DNA of 64,000 bases, taken from assembly GCF_014653945.1 (NCBI RefSeq), contig NZ_BNAU01000009.1, forward strand, positions 1 through 64,000, read 5' to 3'. Origin of the DNA: Amycolatopsis deserti. Lineage in GTDB: Bacteria > Actinomycetota > Actinomycetes > Mycobacteriales > Pseudonocardiaceae. This document shows, piece by piece, positions 9,967 through 18,524 of the stretch; position 1 is the first letter of the stretch; the number at the start of each line of letters is the position of its first letter. The notes below the pieces were generated by a model, which worked only from the letters and a program-made list of their open reading frames with translations, was not told where the DNA came from and ran no database searches. The translations under genes were made by a program, and so were the position numbers.

Positions 9967-10179
9967 GAGCCACCGTCTCCTCTCCCCGACCGGGTGGTGC
10001 GTTCTCATGCAATCCCGGGGGCCGGAGCGGGGCAATGATTCACAGTTACCAGTACTCACCCGATCGGGGCAGGTATCAACCACTCGAAGGGATGAGGCGT
10101 TGATCGTCCTTCTCGGACGAGTAGAAGTCACTGACTGCTACCATCGGCGGTGGCGAAGTCGATTTCCAGGTGGTAACAG

Positions 10180-11085
10180 GTGTCCACGTCCGAGCGCGCG
10201 GTGCCGAGCCCGTTCGCCAGGAGACTCCGGTCCGCGATCGCCCGCAGTGGGCTCAGTCTCGATCGCATCCAGGCCCGCCTGCAGGCCAGCGGCGTGCCGA
10301 TCAGCGTCACGGCCCTGAGCTACTGGCAGTCCGGCAAGCGGCAGCCCGAGCGGCAGAGCTCGATCTCGGCGGTGCGGGTGCTCGAGGACGTCCTCGGCCT
10401 GCAGCGCGGTGAGCTGCTGTCCCTGCTCCCGCCGCCGCGCCCGCGCGGGCTGCCGTCGCGGCGGCAGGCGGACGGGGTCGTCAAGTTCCCGATGGAGGCG
10501 CTGCGGATCCTGCTGGAGCGGGTCGGCGCGCCGCACGCGCTCGAGCAGCAGCACCGGCTCAACCTGCTCAACCTGCACGACCGGTGCGAGATCGCGGCCG
10601 GCGGACGGCAGCGCTCGCTGACCACGCGGTCGGTGTTCCAGGCCACCGCCGACCAGCAGGACCGGTGGATCCTGGTGTACGACCACGGCGGCGCGCCCGC
10701 GCCGACGCTGCACCAGCTGCGCAACTGCCGCAGCGGGCGGGTCGAGATCGATCCCGAGCACGGCCTCACGGTCGCCGAGCTGCTGTTCGACCGCCCGATC
10801 CACCGCGGCGAGACCTGCCTGATCGAATACACGCTGACCAACAGCGGGCCGCCGTACCCGGACTGCGAGAACACCTACTACCGCGAGTTCCGCCGCCCCA
10901 TCCGCGAGTACCTGCTGGAGATCCGCTTCGACGAGGCCGACGCGCTGCGCGGGTGCTGGCAGTACGCGCGCCGGGGCAACGCGGAGACCGAGGAACGGCG
11001 GGAACTGCACCTGGACACCGCGGGCGGGGTGCACGCCGTGGCGCTCGACTACGGGCCCGGCGTGTTCGGCATTTCCTGGGAGTGA
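10180..11085 (+). CDS. XRE-like helix-turn-helix regulator with unknown C-terminal domain
   Basis: 301 residues. The N-terminal 70 residues resemble a Cro/XRE-type helix-turn-helix (FARRLRSAIARSGLSLDRIQ, then VPISVTALSYWQSGKRQPER). The remaining 200 residues form a conserved-looking globular domain without a recognised motif, rich in beta segments (LIEYTLTNSGPPYPDCENTYYREF). Start GTG 10180. The gene follows a 213-bp non-coding spacer divergent from the protease, and converges on a small membrane-protein gene with a shared hairpin between them. A developmental or stress regulator is possible, but this is only context. Confidence 0.75.
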   Translation: MSTSERAVPSPFARRLRSAIARSGLSLDRIQARLQASGVPISVTALSYWQSGKRQPERQSSISAVRVLEDVLGLQRGELLSLLPPPRPRGLPSRRQADGVVKFPMEALRILLERVGAPHALEQQHRLNLLNLHDRCEIAAGGRQRSLTTRSVFQATADQQDRWILVYDHGGAPAPTLHQLRNCRSGRVEIDPEHGLTVAELLFDRPIHRGETCLIEYTLTNSGPPYPDCENTYYREFRRPIREYLLEIRFDEADALRGCWQYARRGNAETEERRELHLDTAGGVHAVALDYGPGVFGISWE

Positions 11086-11087
11086 CC

Positions 11088-11119
11088 GGGCCGGCCACGG
11101 CTCGCGCCATGGCCGGCCC
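11088..11119. terminator. Bidirectional hairpin between convergent genes
   Basis: A 10-bp perfect stem (11088-11097 with 11110-11119) with a 12-base loop fills the 39-bp gap between the convergent XRE-like gene and the small membrane-protein gene. It has no T-run on either side. Confidence 0.6.
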
Positions 11120-11124
11120 CGCCT

Positions 11125-11430
11125 TCACGCCGACTCGAGCCGGCGGCTGGTGACCTGGTCGGCGACCTTCACCAGCACGAGCGCCAGCATGCACAGCACG
11201 GCCGGCTGGATCGCCTTCGCCAGGGCGAACGCGATCATCGCCAGCGCGGCCGCGCACAGGAACCCGAGGACGACGACGCGCCAGAACAGCGCGGGCCCCT
11301 CGAGCGTCCGCTCCACGAACTCCCAGACCGGGTCCTCGCCCCGCGTGCTGAACACCTCCGGCGCGATCTCACCCCGATCCGGCGAAGGCTCGTCTGGCAT
11401 TCCCGGAGTCTCCGGTTGTAACGTGGGCAC
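11125..11430 (-). CDS. Small membrane protein, paralogue A
   Basis: 101 residues, function unknown. A polar acidic N-terminus (1-45) is followed by two hydrophobic segments (about 51-70 and 74-90: VVVLGFLCAAALAMIAFALA and AVLCMLALVLVKVAD) and a short basic tail. GTG 11430 is chosen because AAAGGAGG lies 7 bases upstream and because the encoded start MPTLQP matches MPTVQP of the paralogue at 11794. The two share the block RVV-LG-ALAMIAFAL-KA-LCMLALV-VK-AD. Its 5' leader is also homologous to that of the paralogue, see 11463. Confidence 0.75.
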   Translation of the reverse strand: MPTLQPETPGMPDEPSPDRGEIAPEVFSTRGEDPVWEFVERTLEGPALFWRVVVLGFLCAAALAMIAFALAKAIQPAVLCMLALVLVKVADQVTSRRLESA

Positions 11431-11462
11431 CTCAGTGCCTCCTTTGCATGGGTTGTGCCACT

Positions 11463-11663
11463 GACAAAACGCGCGGCTCCCTGTTGCAGCAGGGGGCCGC
11501 GCTCCATATCGCGGTATACCGCGACAAGGCCATAGTGCAGAAACCGTTCTGTTACTCGCGCGTCAGTTCTCGAACGGAGCGACGATCGGCTCTTCCCGGT
11601 CGCCGAACGGCGCAGGGTAGACCGGCCGGGCCGCTCCGGGCGACGGGCAATTCGTTCAGGTGA
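11463..11663 (-). other. Structured 5' leader, copy 1 (candidate RNA element)
   Basis: This stretch upstream of paralogue A matches 12146-12329 upstream of paralogue B over most of its length, including the end motif CTCGTTCAGGTGAG or its close variant. It contains a 13-bp hairpin (11471-11483 with 11490-11502, loop of 6) and a second palindrome TCGCGGTATACCGCGA (11509-11524). On the minus-strand RNA the first hairpin sits about 40 bases before the start codon and is followed by GTTTTG. The remaining 11664-11793 holds no gene. Confidence 0.5.
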
Positions 11664-11793
11664 GCCAAACAGCGGGACAGGCAAGATCAAGAGTCACAGT
11701 GTGCTAGCTACCGGAACCACTCCACTCGTTCGGATGGCGATTCGCCCGTTGGTGTCGGCCGTGCACGCCGGAACTTCACACGCGCTCGGCAGC

Positions 11794-12120
11794 TCACCGT
11801 TCATGATCGACCGCTCGTCGGCCCCCGGGCTCCGCTATGTGATCGGCGATCTTCACCACGACCAGCGCCAGCATGCACAGCGCCGTGGACGGAACGGCCT
11901 TCATCAGGGCGAACGCGATCATCGCCAGCGCGGACACGGCCGTCAGGCCGAGCAGGACCACCCGCCACACGCGGGCGCATTTCGCGACGGCGCGGTCCAG
12001 GACGGGACGTACCGGCGGCGGCTCGTCGGCGGGGGCGGGCTCGACGGCGTAGAACGACCCGTCGAGCACGATCCGGTGCCGTTCCGGCCGGTGCTCGGCC
12101 GGCGGTTGTACGGTGGGCAC
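11794..12120 (-). CDS. Small membrane protein, paralogue B
   Basis: 108 residues, function unknown, homologous to the product of 11125-11430 in the two hydrophobic segments (VVLLGLTAVSALAMIAFALM and ALCMLALVVVKIAD) and in the first residues. The middle polar part is unrelated and proline-rich (PAPADEPPPVRP). I start it at GTG 12120, which has GGAAGGAT at good distance and gives the N-terminus MPTVQP; an ATG at 12150 would lie outside the conserved part. Both copies face the same way and each carries its own leader, so this is a tandem duplication of gene plus leader. Confidence 0.72.
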   Translation of the reverse strand: MPTVQPPAEHRPERHRIVLDGSFYAVEPAPADEPPPVRPVLDRAVAKCARVWRVVLLGLTAVSALAMIAFALMKAVPSTALCMLALVVVKIADHIAEPGGRRAVDHER

Positions 12121-12145
12121 GTTGATCCTTCCTCTCCGGATGGTC

Positions 12146-12329
12146 GACACCTACGCGGCTCCCTGTGGCAGCAGGGGGCCGCGCTCTGTCGCGGTGCGGC
12201 GCGACATCACTCATCGTGCAGAAACGGCTCGGCACCGTCACGAAATCGCCGAGCGTCAGCGCCCACCGGCCGACGTGCGTCGCCGAACGGCTCGTCTCGG
12301 TAGACCGGCGGCCACTCGTTCAGGTGAGG
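12146..12329 (-). other. Structured 5' leader, copy 2 (candidate RNA element)
   Basis: Homologue of 11463-11663. It keeps the 12-bp hairpin (12154-12165 with 12172-12183, loop TGGCAG instead of TTGCAG) and a reduced second stem TCGCG/CGCGA (12189-12193 with 12200-12204). Much of the sequence between the stems has diverged. It fills the space between the MFS stop at 12320 and paralogue B, and its conserved border includes that stop codon. Confidence 0.5.
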
Positions 12330-13474
12330 GTCGCCAGGACGGCGGCGATCCCGGCGAGCCCCGCGAGCAGGATCAGGGCCGTGGCGTACCCGCCGGCGCG
12401 CTCGGCGAGCACGATGGCTCCACCGGGCGCGATGGCCGTCGCCGCGGTGATCGGGGCGTTGAACAGCCCGTTGAGCGCCCCGAACCGGGCCGTCAGCCAC
12501 CGGTCGGCGACGGCCGTGGCCTGCACGAGCGTGAAGGCGCCGCGGGCCATGCCGAGGATCACCGCGACCACCAGCAACGCGCCCGCGGGCCCGGGCAGCA
12601 ACGCGAGCAGGACGAGCGCGGCGCAGCTCGCGGCGAGGACGCCGGTCGTGCGCCAGGCGGGTGCGCTGCTGCGCGGCACGGCGGCGAACACGAGCCGCCC
12701 GAGGACCTGGCCGGCGCCGACCAGCCCGAGTGCGACCGCGGCGAGCGCGTGGCTCAGGCCCCGTTCCACGAACAGCGGCACCATCACGATCGCCGACGCG
12801 TACAAGCCGAGAGCGGCGAGTGTCATCGCCGTCTGCAGCAGCCGGAACCGGGCCGAGCGGGTCACGTGACGGACCGGCGTGGCCATGGGACGCGTGCGGT
12901 GGTCCGGCCAGGCGGGGGTGAGCAGCAGCCAGTGGACTGGCAGGTTGACCACGACGAAAACCGCGGCGTAGACGAGGTAGCTCGCGCGCCAGCCGACCTG
13001 GTCGACCAGCAGCGCGGTGAGCGGCGCGAACACGGTGCTCGCCAGGCCCCCGACCAGCGTCACGATCGTCAGCGGGCGGGCCCGGCGGTCGCCGTACCAG
13101 ATGGTGATCGCCGCGAACGCCGGCGGATACAGCTGCATCGCCTGCGCCACGCCGACGACCACCCAGGCGAGGAAGAACAGCGGGCGGTTCTGCGCCGTGG
13201 CCACCAGCACGAGCGCGACGGCGGCGACCGCCGACCCGGCGGTCATCACCAGCCGCGGCCCGTAGCGGTCGATCAAGCGGCCGAGCGGGATCCCGGCGGC
13301 GGCCGCGACGAGGAGACCGGCCGAGAACGCCAGCGTGATCGTGCTCGGTGTCCACCCGGTGGTGCCCGCGATCGGCGCGGTGGCGACCGGCAGCGCGTAG
13401 TAGAGCGCGCCCCAGCTGATCACCTGGGTGCCGCACAACCCGACGAGTGCGCGGCGGAGGCGGGTCTCCTCCAC
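12320..13474 (-). CDS. MFS transporter
   Basis: 384 residues with twelve predicted membrane helices and the cytoplasmic loop GRLIDRYGPR between helices 2 and 3, the MFS signature. It resembles monocarboxylate/oxalate-type importers of about 400 residues. GTG 13474 lies 8 bases after the stop of the acyl-CoA synthetase gene, which suggests translational coupling and a joint role, for example uptake and activation of a carboxylic acid. No ATG with a ribosome-binding site was found. The substrate is not identifiable. Confidence 0.88.
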   Translation of the reverse strand: MEETRLRRALVGLCGTQVISWGALYYALPVATAPIAGTTGWTPSTITLAFSAGLLVAAAAGIPLGRLIDRYGPRLVMTAGSAVAAVALVLVATAQNRPLFFLAWVVVGVAQAMQLYPPAFAAITIWYGDRRARPLTIVTLVGGLASTVFAPLTALLVDQVGWRASYLVYAAVFVVVNLPVHWLLLTPAWPDHRTRPMATPVRHVTRSARFRLLQTAMTLAALGLYASAIVMVPLFVERGLSHALAAVALGLVGAGQVLGRLVFAAVPRSSAPAWRTTGVLAASCAALVLLALLPGPAGALLVVAVILGMARGAFTLVQATAVADRWLTARFGALNGLFNAPITAATAIAPGGAIVLAERAGGYATALILLAGLAGIAAVLATLT

Positions 13475-13482
13475 GGCGCACC

Positions 13483-15111
13483 TCAGCTCAGCTTGTTGCG
13501 CAGGACCTTTCCGGTGGCGTTGCGCGGCAGTTCCGGCACGAACTCCACGTCGCGCGGCACCTTGTAGCGGGCCAGGTTGCCCTTGACGTACTCGCGGATC
13601 GCGTCGGCGTCGAGCGTGGAGTCCGGCTTCGTCACCACGATCGCCTTGAGGCGCTGGCCGAAGTCGTCGTCCGGGACGCCGATGACGGCGGCCTCCAGTA
13701 CGTCCGGGTGCTCGACCAGCAGGTTCTCCACCTCGACCGGGAACACGTTCTCGCCGCCGGAGACGATCATCTCGTCGTCGCGGCCGTCGATGAACAGCAG
13801 GCCGTCCTCGTCGAAGTGGCCGACGTCGCCGGTGGAGAGCAGGCCGTCGATGATCTCCTTGTGGCGGCCGTCGGTGTAGCCCTCGAAGGACAGGCCGCTG
13901 CCGACGAACACGCGGCCGGTCACGTGCGGCTCGGTGATGCGGTTGCCCTGCTCGTCGTACAGCTGGACCTTGCAGGTGACGGGCGGGCGGCCGACGGTGC
14001 CGGGGGCCTTGCGCCAGTCCTCGGGGGTGGCGACGGTGGCGACCGCGACCTCGGTGGAGCCGTAGAGGTTGTAGATCACGTCGCCGAACGCCTGGGTGGC
14101 GCGGTTGCCCAGGTCGGGCGAGAGCGCCGAGCCCGCGACGAAGATGATCCGCAGCGACGACGTGTCGTACTTGCCCAGGATGTCCGGCCCGAGGTCGACG
14201 ATGCGCTGCAGCATGGTCGGCACGAGGACCAGCGCGGTGCACCCGTGGTCGGCGACGCCCTTCAGGGTGGCTTCGGGGTCGAACCGGCGGCGCAGCACGA
14301 CCTTGCAGCCGAGCGCGAACGACAGGATGAACTGCGAGATGCCGGTGCCGTGGAAGATCGGGGCGCCGAGGAACGTGGCCTCGCCGGCGCGCAGCGGGAT
14401 GCGGTCGAGGAACTGGACGGTGGCCAGCACGGAGGTCCGCTCGCGCGGGGCGCCCTTCGGGGTGCCGGTGGTGCCGCTGGTGAGCAGCACGAACCCGCCG
14501 CGCTGGGGTGGCGGGGGTAGCGGGCGGTCGTCGGTGCTGGCGATCAGCTCGTCGAGGACGGGGACGCGGCCGGCCGGGTCGGGGTCGTCCACCCAGGCCA
14601 GGTAGCGGTCGACGGTGTCCGGGATGCCGGAGAGCAGGTCGGTGAACTCCTGGTCGTGGACGAGCACCTGGACCTTCTCGCGCGCGGCGACGTCGGTGAG
14701 CTGCGGTTTCGCGAAGCCGGTGTTCATCAGCAGGAGGCGCGCGCCGACCTTGCCGGCGGCGATCATGACCGTCACGAGGCCGCGGTGGTCGCGGCACAAC
14801 GCCGCGATGACGGTGCCCGGCCGCACGCCGCGGTCCGCCCAGGCGCGGGCCAGGGCGTTGGAGCGCAGGTCGAGCTCGCGGAAGGTGAGCGGCCCCAGCT
14901 CGTCGACCAGCCCGATGGCGTTCGGATCGCGCCGGGCGGAAGTCTGCGCCGCGGCGGCGAACGGACCGACCTTGCGAGTCGCGATCACGCTGCGCAGGCC
15001 CTCGTCCAGACGGGGAAACGGGACGAGCCCGGCGCGCCACATGACCTCCACGCCGCGGGCGGTCTCCGCCACCTTGCCGGGGAGCACGGACAAGCGGGGC
15101 GGAATTCGCAT
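13483..15111 (-). CDS. Acyl-CoA synthetase (AMP-forming, class I adenylate-forming enzyme)
   Basis: 542 residues. The phosphate-binding loop LLTSGTTGTPKG is near residues 215-226, YGSTE near 340, the hinge STGDVGHFDEDGLLFIDGRDDEMIVSGGENV region near 430-460 and the catalytic lysine in RNATGKVLRNKLS at the C-terminus. All core A motifs are present. It activates a fatty or aromatic acid to the CoA thioester. ATG 15111 is preceded by GGAGG eight bases upstream; the in-frame ATG at 15126 is part of that site. Forms an operon with the following MFS gene. Confidence 0.93.
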   Translation of the reverse strand: MRIPPRLSVLPGKVAETARGVEVMWRAGLVPFPRLDEGLRSVIATRKVGPFAAAAQTSARRDPNAIGLVDELGPLTFRELDLRSNALARAWADRGVRPGTVIAALCRDHRGLVTVMIAAGKVGARLLLMNTGFAKPQLTDVAAREKVQVLVHDQEFTDLLSGIPDTVDRYLAWVDDPDPAGRVPVLDELIASTDDRPLPPPPQRGGFVLLTSGTTGTPKGAPRERTSVLATVQFLDRIPLRAGEATFLGAPIFHGTGISQFILSFALGCKVVLRRRFDPEATLKGVADHGCTALVLVPTMLQRIVDLGPDILGKYDTSSLRIIFVAGSALSPDLGNRATQAFGDVIYNLYGSTEVAVATVATPEDWRKAPGTVGRPPVTCKVQLYDEQGNRITEPHVTGRVFVGSGLSFEGYTDGRHKEIIDGLLSTGDVGHFDEDGLLFIDGRDDEMIVSGGENVFPVEVENLLVEHPDVLEAAVIGVPDDDFGQRLKAIVVTKPDSTLDADAIREYVKGNLARYKVPRDVEFVPELPRNATGKVLRNKLS

Positions 15112-15179
15112 GGACAGCACCTCCATTGGGCCGACCGTACTGGGAGTATGTGTGGTTACTGGACAGTAGCCGAAGGTTG

Positions 15180-16130
15180 CGGGGGCGCGCCAGGGTGCGG
15201 GGTGGAACGGGTGAAACGGGCAAATGGGATGGTTGGTGCGCAGGGGTGGGGGGCGCGTAGCGCGGCGTAGCGAGGAAGCGCGGGCGGGCGCGGCACGCGG
15301 GAGCGCGGCGCAGTGCGCGGGCGCGGCGTCGCGGGCACGCGGACCGCGGCGCCGCAGCGCGGGGCAGCGCGGCCGGGCGGGGCAGCGCGGCCGGGCGGGG
15401 CAGCGCGGCAGGGCGTGGAAGCGCGGCCGGGAGCGCGGCAGCGCGCGGGACCGCGGCAGCGCGCGGGAGGGCGGGAGGGCGGCAGCGCGCGGGAGAGCGC
15501 AGCGGGGAAGCGCGGTGCAGCGCGGGAGCACGGAGCGGGGCGCGGGAGAGCGCAGCGCGGGAGCACGGCACGGCACAGTGCGGGCGTGGCGCAGCGCGGC
15601 GGTGGCGCAGCGGCGGGAGCGCGGCACCAGCACGGTAGCGCGCGGAAGCGCGGGCGCGCGGCGCAGTGCGCTGGCGCGCAGGGCGGCAGCAATGGGCGGG
15701 CGCGGGAGCGCGGCCGGGCGCAGCGCGGCGCGGCGGCTACGCGGATGGCAACCTGGCGCAGCGCGCGGCAGGCGCAGCAACACACGAATGGCACGGGCGG
15801 GCGCACCGCGAGAGTGCGAGAGGGCGCGGCGCAGTGCGCTGGCGCGGCGCGCGGTAGCGCAGGCGGTAGCGGGGACGGGCGCGGCTGCGCCGCGCGAGGT
15901 AGTGCGGCAGCGCAGCACCAGCAGCGGTCGGTAACCCGGGCGCCGCATGCGGTCGTGCGACGCGGAGCGCGCAAGCCGGCGGGCTGGCGCCTGGCGCGGG
16001 GGCCGGACACGCAGCACGCGACCGAGGCACCCAAGCGGGCGCGGCCGCCCGGCGGTGCACGCCGCAGTGCTGGGCCGCGCGGCGGCGCGCACCGCACGTG
16101 CTGGGTAGCGCGACAGCGCAGCGCACGTGC
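15180..16130. repeat. Low-complexity G-rich tract, degenerate AGCGCGG repeats
   Basis: Almost 1 kb is composed of short shuffled units such as AGCGCGG, GCAGCGCGGCCGGGCGGG and GCGCGGGAGCGCGGC. The plus strand is strongly G-rich and there is almost no A/T. Every reading frame is open for long stretches and the predicted proteins are only Arg/Ala/Gly/Pro, so none is accepted as a gene. The tract lies between divergent genes (acyl-CoA synthetase at 15111 and polymerase at 16565). Together with 16131-16564 it makes a 1.45-kb region with no gene. Confidence 0.8.
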
Positions 16131-16168
16131 TGCGCGCCCTTGATCTTTGACCCCGACCCGAGCTGGGT

Positions 16169-16306
16169 GGTCATCCCGTCGCCTGGGATCAGAACCATCA
16201 CTTTGAGCCAGGCCCGCAACCCAGGGCACCCACTGGCAGCCGACAACGCGACCTTGCGGGCCTGGCTCAAAGTGATACACCCAAACCGGCAGGCGACGGG
16301 ATGACC
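16169..16306. repeat. Nested inverted repeat (cruciform-forming element)
   Basis: Two perfect inverted repeats are nested. Outer arms of 16 bp are at 16169-16184 and 16291-16306; inner arms of 23 bp at 16197-16219 and 16254-16276 (containing CTTTGAGCCAGGCCCGC and its complement). The element is flanked by similar direct repeats, TTGATCTTTGAcCCCG at 16139 and TTTGATCTTTGAACCCG at 16384. There is no transposase and no long frame inside, so it resembles a MITE or large REP-like element. Confidence 0.7.
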
Positions 16307-16564
16307 GCACAGCGACCACCCACCCAAGGCGAGCCGACAACGTCACCCCGTCATCCCGGAGCCTGCCCGTCCGGCGAGGACATCCTTTGATCTTTGAACC
16401 CGCACCCGGCACGGCGAAGAGCCCGCCCCACGGGCGGTGAATCACGCGCCACCACGGTGAGCCCACCAACGACCCGGAGCGGATCGCTTTCGGCAGCAAG
16501 ACCCGCTCCGCCTCCGAAAACAAACCCACCCGAAAATGTCAGCCCCCCGGCGCACAATGGACGC

Positions 16565-18223
16565 GTGCAGGCGATCGTCACGCGGGAGGAGGACCGTAGC
16601 TTCGTCATATCGACGCCCGCAGGCCAACAGCGGGTTTCCGAGAACCAGCTCGCCCACCGCCTGGCCGAGCTGGAGCGCACCCACGCACCACGCTGGGTCT
16701 TCCACTCGGTCCCCCAGCTCTACCCGCTCCTCCTGCGCGCGAACCTCCGCCTCAACCGCTGCCACGACCTCGCCCTCACCGAAGGTCTCCTCCTCGCCGC
16801 GGAAGGAAGAGCTGGTCAGCCCAAGGCGCTGCCCGCGGCCTGGGCTCGGCTCCACGGTCAGGAACCGCCGCCGGACGTGCCCACCCACGCCGACGCCCAG
16901 CCCGCCCTCTTCGAGACCCGCGCCTCCGGCCTCCCGCCCGGCACCAGCGTCGCCGACGCAGCCGCGGCGGTCCTCGCCGATCAGGAGCGCCGCATCCGCC
17001 ACGTCGAGCACCCCGAGCGCTTCCGGCTCCTCGTGGCGGCGGAGTCGGCCAGCGCGCTCGTCGCCGAGGAGATGCGGGCCGACGGGTTGCCGTGGCGCGC
17101 CGACGTGCACGACGCCCTCCTGACCGAGCTGCTCGGCCCCCGCGTGCCGGCCGGTCAACGGCCCAAGAAGCTCGTCGAGCTGGCGGCGCGCATCACCGAA
17201 GCCTTCGGGGGCAAACCCGTCAACCCGGACAGCCCGCAGACCATCGTCCGCGCCTTCGGCCGCGAAGGCATCTCCATCCCCTCGGCACGCGCGCACGTCC
17301 TGCGCGACATCGACCACCCCGCCGTCCCCCTGCTCATCGAGTACCGCGAACTCTCCCGGCTGCACTCCGCCAACGGCTGGGTGTGGCTCGACGAATGGGT
17401 CACCGACGGGCGGTTCCGGCCGGAATGGGTGGTCGGCGGCGTCGTCTCCGGACGCTGGGCCAGCAGCGGCGGCGGAGCCCTGCAAATCCCCAAGACCCTG
17501 CGCGTGTGCGTGAAAGCCGACCCCGGCTGGAAACTCGTGGTGGCCGACGCCGCCCAGCTCGAACCCCGCGTGCTGGCCGCCCTGTCCGGCGACCGCCGCC
17601 TGGCCGAGGCCTCCGCCTCCACCGACCTGTACGCCCGCCTGTCCGAAGCCATGTTCGCCGGCACGATGACCACCGCGGAGGGCCGGCCCCGCGCCAAGAT
17701 CGCCATGCTGTCCGCGATGTACGGCGGCACGGCAGGCGAAGCCGCGTCACTGCTCGCCCTGCTGCGGCAACGCTTCCCGGACGCGGTGTCCTATGTGGAG
17801 CGCGCCGCCCAGGCCGGGGAACGCGGTGAGCGCGTCCGCTCGAGGCTCGGCCGGGTCTCCCCCGCGCCGAGCGAAGCGTGGCGCGCCCTCACCGGCGGCG
17901 CGAACGAGGACGAGACCCGCGCCCGCCAGGCGGCCCGCAACTGGGGCCGCTTCACCCGCAACTTCGTCGTCCAGGCCAGCGCGGCGGACTTCACCGCGGT
18001 GCTGCTCGCCACCCTGCGCCGCAAGTTGCCCGCGCCCGCGCACCTGGTGTTCTTCCAGCACGACGAGGTCATCGTGCACACCCCGGAGGACCTGGCGCCG
18101 CAGGTCGAGGCCGCCATCGGCGACGCCGTCCCCGAGGCGGCCGCGCTCACGTTCGGCCCCGCCTGCCCCGTGCACTTCCCCATGCAACCGGCCACAGTGG
18201 ACACCTACGCCGACGCCAAGTAG
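16565..18223 (+). CDS. Bifunctional 3'-5' exonuclease/DNA polymerase (PolA-like, actinobacterial short form)
   Basis: 552 residues. The C-terminal half has family A polymerase motifs: A (VVADAAQLEPRVLAALSGD), B (RPRAKIAMLSAMYGG) and C (FFQHDEVIVHTP, containing the catalytic HDE). The N-terminal part corresponds to a 3'-5' exonuclease-like region that lacks obvious DEDD carboxylates, and there is no 5' nuclease domain. This matches the actinobacterial protein annotated as bifunctional exonuclease/polymerase, distinct from the 900-residue PolA. Start GTG 16565 (MQAIVTREED) is chosen by homology of length; there is no good Shine-Dalgarno sequence. In vivo role unknown, possibly repair. Confidence 0.85.
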   Translation: MQAIVTREEDRSFVISTPAGQQRVSENQLAHRLAELERTHAPRWVFHSVPQLYPLLLRANLRLNRCHDLALTEGLLLAAEGRAGQPKALPAAWARLHGQEPPPDVPTHADAQPALFETRASGLPPGTSVADAAAAVLADQERRIRHVEHPERFRLLVAAESASALVAEEMRADGLPWRADVHDALLTELLGPRVPAGQRPKKLVELAARITEAFGGKPVNPDSPQTIVRAFGREGISIPSARAHVLRDIDHPAVPLLIEYRELSRLHSANGWVWLDEWVTDGRFRPEWVVGGVVSGRWASSGGGALQIPKTLRVCVKADPGWKLVVADAAQLEPRVLAALSGDRRLAEASASTDLYARLSEAMFAGTMTTAEGRPRAKIAMLSAMYGGTAGEAASLLALLRQRFPDAVSYVERAAQAGERGERVRSRLGRVSPAPSEAWRALTGGANEDETRARQAARNWGRFTRNFVVQASAADFTAVLLATLRRKLPAPAHLVFFQHDEVIVHTPEDLAPQVEAAIGDAVPEAAALTFGPACPVHFPMQPATVDTYADAK

Positions 18224-18358
18224 CTAAGTGTAGTACCCAGTGAGGTTGTCGACGCGGGTGATGGGTGGTTGGCCGCTGAGTGCGGTGTGAGCTCGGTGGT
18301 GGTTGTAGTGGTGGAGGAAGTCGGGTAGCGCGGCGGAGGAAGGCGGCGCAGGTGGCGG
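18224..18358 (-). pseudogene. IS481-type transposase, C-terminal remnant
   Basis: The minus-strand frame ends in LPDFLHHYNHHRAHTAL, then SGQPPITRVDNLTGYYT and a stop. This is the typical C-terminus of IS481/IS3-like DDE transposases (HHYNxxRPHxALxxxPP). The upstream catalytic part is missing: before about 18358 the frame holds unrelated residues, and no inverted terminal repeat pair is visible. The rest of the 300-bp gap up to hrpA (18359-18524) has no gene. It marks a past insertion and deletion between two housekeeping genes. Confidence 0.75.
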
Positions 18359-18524
18359 CGGTTTCGTCGGGGTGAAGCTCGGCAAGAGGAGGGCCAGGCC
18401 GCGCTGGCCGATCGCTCGAGTCGCCCGCACACCTCGCCCATCCGCGCTTGCGCGGACGTGCAGCGGGAGGTTTTGCAGGTGCGCCAAGACCGCCGGTTGG
18501 TCAACAACGACCATGGGCCGACAG

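Noticed and set aside
11448-11663. 71-residue plus-strand peptide in the leader of paralogue A
   Set aside because: The matching stretch in leader B is in a different frame; only the hairpin is conserved, so an RNA element fits better.
15180-16530. Arg/Ala/Pro-rich proteins of 200-900 residues on both strands
   Set aside because: They arise from low-complexity GC-rich DNA, where stop codons are rare, and are read in all frames; only the acyl-CoA synthetase frame ending at 13483 is real, starting at 15111.
18224-18524. Complete insertion sequence between the polymerase and hrpA
   Set aside because: Only the C-terminal end of a transposase is recognisable, with no catalytic core and no pair of inverted ends.
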